DNA of 64,000 nt from CAYPAV01 sp964408805 (GTDB lineage Bacteria > Pseudomonadota > Alphaproteobacteria > UBA8366): assembly GCA_964408805.1 (NCBI GenBank), contig CAYPAV010000003.1:248001-312000 (forward strand), in the 5' to 3' direction. Position 1 is the stretch's first letter. Each line of letters begins with the position of its first letter. A program made the translations under genes and the position numbers. Positions 55,244 through 62,389 of this stretch are shown here, piece after piece. The notes beneath the pieces were generated by a model. It did not search any database. It was given only the letters and a program-made list of their open reading frames with translations, and was not told where the DNA came from.

Positions 55244-56016
55244 CCCAGGTGCCGCATCATATCGAAAAGGGGACCGGCGAGGTCGTCCTGTTCCTGCATG
55301 GCGTCGGCGGGGGCGCGGAAGGCTTCAAGCCGCAGATCGAGAATTTCTCCCGGACCTACAAGGCCGCCGCGTGGGATATGCCGGGCTATGGGAAAAGCCC
55401 CCTGACCGGCGACATGTCGTTTCCGGCGCTGGCGGATTCCTTGCTGGCGTTGCTCGACGACCGGGGTTGGGAGAAGGTTCATCTGGTCGGCCATTCGATG
55501 GGGGGCATGGTGGCGCAGGAATTCGCCGTCGCCCGTCAGGACCGTCTGCAATCGCTGACGCTCTCGGCGACCAGTCCGGCTTTCGGCAATCCCGACGGCG
55601 ATTTCCAGAAGAAATTCGTCGAAGCCCGGCTTGCCCCTCTTGCGGCCGGCGCAACTATGGCGGATCTCGCCGCCGATCTGGTCGAGCGGATGATGTCCCC
55701 GGACGCCGATGCGCGCGGCATGAAAATCACCCAAGACTGCATGGCGAAGGTCCCCGCCGAGACCTACCGGGCGGCGATCGAATGCATCGTCACCTTCGAG
55801 CAGCGCGCGAACCTACCCAAGATTCGCGTACCCACCTTGGCGCTCGCCGGCGAGACCGACACCAACGCGCCGGCCCCGATGATGGAGAAGATGGCCGCGA
55901 AAATTCCCGGCTGCCGCTACGTCTGTCTGCCGAAGCTGGGGCATCTTGCCAATCTCGAGGATCCCGAGGCCTTCGACATGGCACTCGGCGACTTTCTCTC
56001 GACCGTCTCGAACTGA
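55240..56016 (+). CDS. Alpha/beta hydrolase, NicD (N-formylmaleamate deformylase)-like candidate
   Basis: A 258-residue hydrolase: VVLFLHGVGGGAEGFKPQIE (oxyanion region), WDMPGYGKSP, nucleophile Ser86 in VHLVGHSMGGMVAQEFA, acid in LALAGETDTNAPAP and His in LPKLGHLANLEDP. Translationally coupled to the NicX-like gene. In nicotinate degradation NicD removes the formyl group from the product of NicX. By sequence alone it could be any C-C or ester hydrolase; the assignment rests on context. Confidence 0.7.
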   Translation: MTQVPHHIEKGTGEVVLFLHGVGGGAEGFKPQIENFSRTYKAAAWDMPGYGKSPLTGDMSFPALADSLLALLDDRGWEKVHLVGHSMGGMVAQEFAVARQDRLQSLTLSATSPAFGNPDGDFQKKFVEARLAPLAAGATMADLAADLVERMMSPDADARGMKITQDCMAKVPAETYRAAIECIVTFEQRANLPKIRVPTLALAGETDTNAPAPMMEKMAAKIPGCRYVCLPKLGHLANLEDPEAFDMALGDFLSTVSN

Positions 56017-56028
56017 GTCGGGTGTTTC

Positions 56029-57270
56029 ATGGCCGCCAAGAAAAACCCCACCGCCTTCGAATGGCAAAAGCTTGCAGGCAAGCCTGACGAGATAAAGCAG
56101 ATCATCCGTCGGCTGGGCCGAGAAAATTTCGCGCCGCGCGCCTACCAGCTCGACGAAGAGGCGTCGTTTCCCTTCGAGAATTACGACGACATGCGCGATG
56201 CCGGCATTCTGGCCATGACGGTACCGAGTACGCTCGGCGGATTGGGCGTCGAATACGTGGATTACGCCTTGCTCGCCGCCGAAATGGGCCGCTGGTGCGG
56301 CTCGACGGCGCTGACCTACAACATGCACGCCTGCACGCCGCTCTGGACCGGCCATATCGCGGACGACCTCGAAATGTCGGCCGCCGACCGGAAGCGGCAC
56401 GAGGCGAACCGCGAACTGCATTTCTCGCGGATCGTCGATGACGGCGCGATCTTCGCGCAACCGTTTTCCGAAGGTTCGGCGGCGGCGGCCGGAAAGGCGC
56501 CGTTCGGCACCACCGCCGCCAAGGTCGACGGCGGTTGGCTATTGAACGGCACGAAGATCTTCGCGTCGCTCGCAGGGGCCGCGACCTATTACGGCGTGCT
56601 TTGCACCGAGGAAAAGCCGGACAAGTCGGTCCGGGACACGCTGTTCATGGCGGTGCCGGCGGAAACGAAAGGCCTCTCGATCGTGGGACCGTGGGATCCG
56701 GTCGGCATGCGGGCGACGGTTTCAAGGACCGTGCTGTTGAAAGACGTCTTTATCCCGGACGAGCAGATGCTGATGCCGCGCGGCGTCTACTATCAGGCGG
56801 CGCAACGCTGGCCGCATATGTTCATGACGCTCTGCCCGACTTACATGGGGATCGCACAGGCGGCGTATGATTTCACTGTCGCCTATCTTCGCGGCGATAT
56901 CGAAGGCATTCCGGTCAAGCGGCGGATGTACCCGACCAAGCAGATCACCGTCGCCGACATGTGGATCAAGCTGCAGCAGACATGGGCCCTGTTCAAACAG
57001 GCGATCGGCGAGGCGCGCGTCGACCCCTCCAAGGAGGACCGCCTTCGCGCCTATGCCGCGCAATACACCGTGATGGAGAACGCCAACGAGATGTGCCGCC
57101 TGGCAATCCGCACCTGCGGCGGCCAGTCGATGCTGAAGTCGCTGCCGCTCGAACGTCTCTATCGGGATTCGCGCCTTGGCTCGCTGATGCTGCCGTGGAC
57201 CGCGGAACTCTGCCTCGACCGCCTCGGCCGCGAAACTCTCTACGAGCCGGGCGAGACGGACGACGATTGA
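56029..57270 (+). CDS. Acyl-CoA dehydrogenase family protein
   Basis: A 413-residue protein: ENFAPRAYQLDEEASFPFENYDDM, LAMTVPSTLGGLGVEYVDYALLAAEM, AQPFSEGSAAAAGKAPFGTTAAKVDGGWLLNGTKIFASLAGAA (FAD/substrate loop) and TCGGQSMLKSLPLERLYRDSRLGSLM. This is the acyl-CoA dehydrogenase fold; a base at the usual Glu position is not obvious. It starts 12 bp after the hydrolase and shares a TGATG overlap with the CoA ligase gene, so these belong to one operon. Confidence 0.82.
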   Translation: MAAKKNPTAFEWQKLAGKPDEIKQIIRRLGRENFAPRAYQLDEEASFPFENYDDMRDAGILAMTVPSTLGGLGVEYVDYALLAAEMGRWCGSTALTYNMHACTPLWTGHIADDLEMSAADRKRHEANRELHFSRIVDDGAIFAQPFSEGSAAAAGKAPFGTTAAKVDGGWLLNGTKIFASLAGAATYYGVLCTEEKPDKSVRDTLFMAVPAETKGLSIVGPWDPVGMRATVSRTVLLKDVFIPDEQMLMPRGVYYQAAQRWPHMFMTLCPTYMGIAQAAYDFTVAYLRGDIEGIPVKRRMYPTKQITVADMWIKLQQTWALFKQAIGEARVDPSKEDRLRAYAAQYTVMENANEMCRLAIRTCGGQSMLKSLPLERLYRDSRLGSLMLPWTAELCLDRLGRETLYEPGETDDD

Positions 57271-58772
57271 TGAACGTCTCCCAATGGATCGAGCATTGGG
57301 CCGCATTCCAGCCGAACAAGATCGCGATCCGGTTCGAAGGGAAGAATATCTCATACGCTGCCCTGAACCGGCGCATCGGACGCGTCGCCCGGCTGTTGCG
57401 AAACGACCTGGCGGTGGATCGCGACGACCGGATCGCCTTTCTCGGGCTGAACTCGCCGGACATGCTGGTGCTGTTGTTCGCTTGTGCCAGGCTCGGCGCG
57501 ATGCTGGTTCCGATCAACTGGCGCCTCGCCCCGCCGGAACATCTCTACATTCTTCGGAATGCGGGCGCGAAAGTCCTGTTCCGCGATGAGGAATTCGCGC
57601 AAGGCGTCGCGTCCATTGCCGGCGAATTGCCCGATTGTCGAGTCGTCGGAATGAACTCCGAATTCGAGCATTTGGTGGAGAACAGCGCCGAGGCGGGGCC
57701 CGACACCGGTGCCGGACCCGACGATCCGTTGCTGATCGTCTATACCTCCGGCACCACCGGACGCCCGAAGGGTGCGGTGCTGACGCAAAACGCCCTGACC
57801 TTCAATGCGATCAATGCGCTCTCCATGCACGACATGACGAGCGACGACGTCGTTTTCACCAACCTACCCATGTTTCACGTGGGCGGATTGAACATCCAGA
57901 CGACGCCCGCCTTGCATGCCGGCGCAACCGTGATCATGCACCGCCGCTTCGATCCCGGCGCCACGGTGCGGGACATAAACGAGGAGAAGCCGACGCTCCT
58001 GATCCTCGTGCCCGCGATGATGGCGGCGGTAATGCAGCATCCGGATTGGGACGGTATCGATTTTTCCTGCCTGAGAGCGATCACGACGGGCTCCACGATC
58101 GTGCCGCTCTCGCTGATCGATGCCTATCTGGATCGAGGGGTTCCGGTGATTCAGGTTTACGGTTCGACGGAGACGGCACCCATCGCCATTCATCAACGGA
58201 TTCCCGATGCTTGGTCGACCAAGGGGTCGACGGGACGCGCCGCGCTCCACTGCGAGGCACGGATCGTCGGCTTGGACGGCAAGGCCCCGGCGCCGGGTGA
58301 GAAAGGCGAAATCGTCGTTCGCGGTCCCAATGTCATGACGGAATACTGGGACGATCCCGATGCGACGGCGGACGCCCTCGAAGGCGGATGGTTCCGAACC
58401 GGCGATATCGGACATGTCGACGCGAACGACTTGTACCATGTCGACGACAGGGTGGACGACGTCATAATTTCGGGTTCCGAGAACATCTACCCCGCAGAAC
58501 TTGAGAGAATTCTCGATCGCTGCGCCGACATCGCCGAAGCCGCGGTCGTCGGACGGGACGACGATAAATGGGGCGAGGTTCCTATCGCCCTCGTCGTTCC
58601 GGGCAAGGACACGAATCTGACCCGCGAAGCGGTGCTCGCCCTATTCCATGGGGAGCTCGCCCGCTTCAAACATCCCCATGACGTCGTCTTCATGGACGAG
58701 TTGCCGCGAAACGTCATGGGCAAAGTGTTGAAGTTCGAACTGCGGGACATGCTCTCGCATGAGCCAACTTGA
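57270..58772 (+). CDS. Acyl-CoA synthetase (AMP-forming)
   Basis: A 500-residue member of the ANL superfamily: P-loop LLIVYTSGTTGRPKGAVLTQ, VPVIQVYGSTETAP, GGWFRTGDIGHVDANDLYHV (hinge), DVIISGSENIYPAELE and the catalytic C-terminal Lys in PRNVMGKVLKFELRD. It activates a carboxylic acid to its CoA thioester. The ATG overlaps the preceding stop. Its presence means that the cluster handles a carboxylate through CoA, which the classical nicotinate pathway does not. Confidence 0.88.
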   Translation: MNVSQWIEHWAAFQPNKIAIRFEGKNISYAALNRRIGRVARLLRNDLAVDRDDRIAFLGLNSPDMLVLLFACARLGAMLVPINWRLAPPEHLYILRNAGAKVLFRDEEFAQGVASIAGELPDCRVVGMNSEFEHLVENSAEAGPDTGAGPDDPLLIVYTSGTTGRPKGAVLTQNALTFNAINALSMHDMTSDDVVFTNLPMFHVGGLNIQTTPALHAGATVIMHRRFDPGATVRDINEEKPTLLILVPAMMAAVMQHPDWDGIDFSCLRAITTGSTIVPLSLIDAYLDRGVPVIQVYGSTETAPIAIHQRIPDAWSTKGSTGRAALHCEARIVGLDGKAPAPGEKGEIVVRGPNVMTEYWDDPDATADALEGGWFRTGDIGHVDANDLYHVDDRVDDVIISGSENIYPAELERILDRCADIAEAAVVGRDDDKWGEVPIALVVPGKDTNLTREAVLALFHGELARFKHPHDVVFMDELPRNVMGKVLKFELRDMLSHEPT

Positions 58773-58818
58773 CCTCCCCGGGCATTGCAAGGACGATGGC
58801 CGGAAAGGAGGCCTAGAT

Positions 58819-59628
58819 TTGCACCGCGCCGTCATCCTTGTCGCGATTTTTCTCCTATCAGCGACCGCATTCAGCGCGGAAGCGGCGAAGCGGGTGGCTC
58901 TTATTATCGGCACCGATGCGTATGTCACGCTCCCCAAGCTCGCGAATGCCGCAACCGATGCCAAGGGCATGTCGAAAAAGCTTCGCGCACTCGGCTTCGA
59001 TGTGATCTTGGAGGTAAATGCGGGCCGGCGGGCGATCGGCCGGGCGCTCGATGCGTTCGAAAACCGATTGCAAGACGCCGAGGTCGGGCTCGTGTTCTAT
59101 GCCGGCCACGGTATCCAGGCGCGCGGCAGGAATTGGCTGATCCCCGCCGATGCCAAGGTCGAGACGGAATCCGATCTCCGTTTCGAGGGCATCGGTGCCG
59201 ATGAGTTCCTAAGGGCGATGGAACGGGCCGGCACGAAGCTCAATATCGTCATCCTGGACGCCTGCCGCGACAATCCGCTGCCGCGGCGAAGCCGGTCGGC
59301 GACGCGCGGCTTGACGGTCCCCGTCATCCCGGCGGGCATCAAGGGGACGGCCATCGTCTATTCCGCTGCCCCGGGACAAACGGCGGAAGATGGCCCTTCG
59401 GGCGGGCACGGCGTCTTTACCGGCGAGTTGCTGAAGGTCCTGGACCAGCCGGGCCTGACCTTGGAAAAGGTCTTCAAGGAAACAGCGGCGCGGGTCGCTG
59501 CGGCAACCAACGGCCGGCAGGACCCCTGGATCAATTCTTCGGTGAAGGGGGATTTCTATTTCAAAGGCGGCGGGGTTGCCGCGAAGCCGGTTCCGCAAGC
59601 CACCACCGGATCTAAAATCGATAGGTAA
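58819..59628 (+). CDS. Exported caspase-family (C14) protein, truncated by in-frame stop
   Basis: A 269-residue product: a Sec signal peptide (LHRAVILVAIFLLSATAFSAEA), then a caspase/p20 domain with the catalytic His97 in LVFYAGHGIQARGRNWLIPAD and Cys149 in NIVILDACRDNPLP, and IVYSAAPGQTAEDG. TTG 58819 has a perfect aaaggagg site; ATG 58759 lies within the preceding gene. The TAA at 59626-59628 is followed in the same frame, without other stops, by the linker and an FGE-sulfatase domain. The original gene very likely encoded both. Confidence 0.85.
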   Translation: MHRAVILVAIFLLSATAFSAEAAKRVALIIGTDAYVTLPKLANAATDAKGMSKKLRALGFDVILEVNAGRRAIGRALDAFENRLQDAEVGLVFYAGHGIQARGRNWLIPADAKVETESDLRFEGIGADEFLRAMERAGTKLNIVILDACRDNPLPRRSRSATRGLTVPVIPAGIKGTAIVYSAAPGQTAEDGPSGGHGVFTGELLKVLDQPGLTLEKVFKETAARVAAATNGRQDPWINSSVKGDFYFKGGGVAAKPVPQATTGSKIDR

Positions 59629-60579
59629 GCGCTGTTCTGGCAGTCGATCCAGACGAGCGACGATGCGACGATGTTCGCGGCCTACCTTCAGCAATATCCA
59701 AAGGGCACCTTCGCTCCGCTCGCCAAGGCGAAGATCGCGGCGCTGACACGAAAAAAAGTCGCCGTGGCACGGCCGCCCAAGGCAAGACCGAAACCGCGAA
59801 CCAAACCGGCCGTCGGCACCTATTCGGCGCGGCGCCGACCGGGCGACGCCTTCAGGGATTGCCCGGAATGTCCCGAATTGGTGGTGATCCCGCCGGGCTC
59901 GTTCCGGATGGGCTCGCCCAAGAGCGAGGCCGGGCGCCGTCAAGCCGAGGGACCGATTCACGAGGTCCGCATCCCCCGCTCCTTCGCTATCGGCCGCTTC
60001 GAGGTGACCTTCGCCGAATGGGACGCCTGCGTCGCCGCCGACGGTTGCCCCTACCGTCCCGACGATGCCGGCTGGGGGCGCGGCCGCCGCCCTATCATGG
60101 ACATCAGCTGGAACGATGCCACCGAATATTTGCGTTGGCTCTCGCGGAGAACGGGGAAACGCTACCGCCTGCCGACGGAAGCGGAATGGGAATACGCGGC
60201 CCGGGCGGGGTCGATGACACGCTTCCCGTGGGGCGACAAGGTCGGGTCCGGCAAGGCGGTCTGCGATAAGTGCGGCACGAAATGGGACGATCGACGGACC
60301 GCCCCGGTGGGAAGTTTCCCGCCGAACGCGTTTGGGCTTTACGATATGGCGGGAAACCTTTGGGAATGGGTCGCGGATTGCTGGCACGACAGCTATAAGG
60401 GCGCGCCGACAGACGGATCCGCCTGGAACACCGGCGGCGAATGTGAAAAAAGCATTCCGCGCGGCGGGTCCTGGGACTATGGCGCCAGTCATCTTCGCCC
60501 CGCCGATCGCGGCCACGCCAATAAATCGGCCCGGCTCAACGTTTACGGCATGCGCGTCGCCCGCGACCTGGACCGCTAA
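59629..60579 (+). pseudogene. Formylglycine-generating-enzyme (SUMF1)-like half of a split caspase-FGE gene
   Basis: In the same frame as the caspase part. It begins ALFWQSIQTSDDATMFAAYL, the linker normally preceded by Glu in caspase-FGE fusions, and continues with the SUMF1 domain: LVVIPPGSFRMGSPKSEAG, IGRFEVTFAEWDACV, YRLPTEAEWEYAARAG, FGLYDMAGNLWEWVADCW and IPRGGSWDYGASHLRPADRG. An internal ATG at 59671 exists but has no convincing ribosome site. It may be untranslated, read through, or affected by a sequence error. Ends overlapping the convergent SDR by 4 bp. Confidence 0.75.
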
Positions 60580-61355
60580 CGCCCGTCCATCTCGCCCTTG
60601 CGGACGAGGGCGGCGGTGGCGCCGCCGTCGAGGGTGAGGGTGGTGCCGGTCATGAACTCTGAATCCTCGGAGGCGAGGAAGACGGCGGCTTTCGCGACAT
60701 CCTCCGGCTGGCCCCAGCGGCCGATCAGGTTTTCGCTGTTCCAGGCGCCGCCGATCTCGGGGTCGTCGGCCAGGGCCTGGTTCATCGGCGTCTCGATCAT
60801 GCCGGGTGCGAGCGCGTTGACCCGGATGTTGCTGGCGCTCATATCGGCGGCGAGCGCCTTGGTGAAGGTGAGGAGGCCGCCCTTGGCCGCCGAATAGCCG
60901 ATACGGTTCGGCCGGCCCTGGGTGCTGGCGATGGAGGCGGTGTTGACGATCTGGCCGCCGCCCGCCTTGATCATCAGCGGGATCACCGCCTTGCAGACCA
61001 GAAAGTGCCCCGTGAGGTTGAGGTCGAGCATCCGCCGCCAATCTTCCTCGCTGTGATCGAGGAAGGATTTGACGATCCGCCCGCCGGCGTTGTTGGCGAG
61101 GACGTCGACCCGCCCGAAACGTTCCTCAAGAACCGCTGCCAGACCATTGACGCTATCCGATTGGGTGATGTCGGTCGGGACGGCGACAGCGGTACCGCCG
61201 CCGGCCTCGATCAATCGGGCCGTCTCGTCGATCCCGCTGGCGTTGATATCGGCGACCGCAACCGCGGCTCCTTCGTCCGCGAAGGCCCGCGCGATGGCGC
61301 GTCCGATACCGCCCGCGGCGCCGGTCACCACGGCGATTTTTTTCGCCAACCGCAT
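60576..61355 (-). CDS. SDR-family oxidoreductase
   Basis: A 259-residue classical SDR: VVTGAAGGIGRAIARAFADEG (NAD(P) motif), ADINASG (acidic residue favouring NAD), LANNAGGRIVKSF, the catalytic Ser in VNTASIASTQG, Tyr and Lys in GYSAAKGGLLTFTKAL, and a C-terminal MTGTTLTLDGG. Stop-to-start distance to the downstream TauD gene's start is reversed: TauD lies upstream by 6 bp on the same strand, suggesting co-transcription with TauD and the acyl-CoA ligase. Confidence 0.85.
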   Translation of the reverse strand: MRLAKKIAVVTGAAGGIGRAIARAFADEGAAVAVADINASGIDETARLIEAGGGTAVAVPTDITQSDSVNGLAAVLEERFGRVDVLANNAGGRIVKSFLDHSEEDWRRMLDLNLTGHFLVCKAVIPLMIKAGGGQIVNTASIASTQGRPNRIGYSAAKGGLLTFTKALAADMSASNIRVNALAPGMIETPMNQALADDPEIGGAWNSENLIGRWGQPEDVAKAAVFLASEDSEFMTGTTLTLDGGATAALVRKGEMDGR

Positions 61356-61361
61356 CTTCGA

Positions 61362-62291
61362 CTAAAAGGGCCGATCGCCCTGGATCTGGGTTCGGTGCAT
61401 GATGCGCCGGGCCGAACGGGGAAATTCATCGCGCCGGTGCATGGCGCAGCGGTTGTCCCAGATCAAGAGATCGCCCGGCTGCCAGCGGTGATGATAGCTC
61501 CGCCGCCCGAGGCGTTTCACATGCGCCCAAATTTCGTCGAGCAATTCGTCGGACTCCGCCATCTCAAGCCCCTCGATGCAGGTGTTTTGGCGTCGTCCTA
61601 TAAAAAGCGCTTTCTCTCCGGTCTCGGGATGGGTGCGGACGATGGGATGGCGGGGCCCCGGCAGCTTGCGGATGTCGAAGGTGCCGCGCGCCTTCATTTC
61701 GTCCAAGGTACGCCCGCTCCCCTCTCGGAGATAGCCGTCCAGGGTATAGACCGATTCGTGCTTGATGGTCCGCCCCTCGATACGGGCCTTCAGATCCGCC
61801 GAGAGCCGATCATAGGTGCGGTACATGTTGAGATAGCCGGTATCGCCGACATCGGCCGGCACCTCGACGGCGTACAGGCAGCTCGCCTTCGGCGGTTCCT
61901 CGGCATAGGCCATGTCGGTATGCCAGGCCAGCTCCTCGGCACCGAGCGAGCCCTTCTTGACGCCCTGCTCAATCACGTTCGAGATCACGAAGACTTCGGG
62001 GTAGCCCTCGACGAACATTCGGCCGTTCTCCATCACCGGCGCATTATCGAGTTCGCCGAAGCGCTTGCTGAACGCCACCAGTTGATCGTCGTTCAGGCTC
62101 TGGCCGCGGAACAGGAGCAAAATATGCTCGAGCCAGGCGCGCTCGATCGCCGCGAAGGTGGGTTTATCCAGTTTTTGCGTAAGATCAACGCCCGTCACCT
62201 CGGCGCCCACGGTCTTGCTCAGCGGTCGGACCTCGATCCCGGCCCGCTCGTAAACCTCGCCCGCCGGCGTGAGCATTTCCTCCGTCTGCAT
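61362..62291 (-). CDS. TauD/TfdA-family 2-oxoglutarate dioxygenase (third copy)
   Basis: A 309-residue oxygenase: VGAEVTGVDLTQKLDKPTF, FRGQSLNDDQLVAFSKRFGELD, H-x-D in EELAWHTDMAYAEEPPKAS, WQPGDLLIWDNRCAMHRRDEF and the distal His/Arg in RRIMHRTQIQG. It is longer than and clearly divergent from the tandem pair at 21.3-23.0 kb. Together with the SDR and acyl-CoA ligase around it, it may form a separate catabolic operon. Confidence 0.85.
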   Translation of the reverse strand: MQTEEMLTPAGEVYERAGIEVRPLSKTVGAEVTGVDLTQKLDKPTFAAIERAWLEHILLLFRGQSLNDDQLVAFSKRFGELDNAPVMENGRMFVEGYPEVFVISNVIEQGVKKGSLGAEELAWHTDMAYAEEPPKASCLYAVEVPADVGDTGYLNMYRTYDRLSADLKARIEGRTIKHESVYTLDGYLREGSGRTLDEMKARGTFDIRKLPGPRHPIVRTHPETGEKALFIGRRQNTCIEGLEMAESDELLDEIWAHVKRLGRRSYHHRWQPGDLLIWDNRCAMHRRDEFPRSARRIMHRTQIQGDRPF

Positions 62292-62389
62292 CTCGCCTTT
62301 TCCTCAATCTTGGACGCTCGCGCGCGTCCGTCCCATCAATCTAGTCTTCTCGACCTATGGGGACAACGCCCGCCGCTCGAATAAGCGCT

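Noticed and set aside
59671..60579. FGE-like part as an independent gene from ATG 59671
   Set aside because: The start falls in the conserved linker, has no convincing ribosome site, and upstream codons in frame are clearly linker coding sequence.
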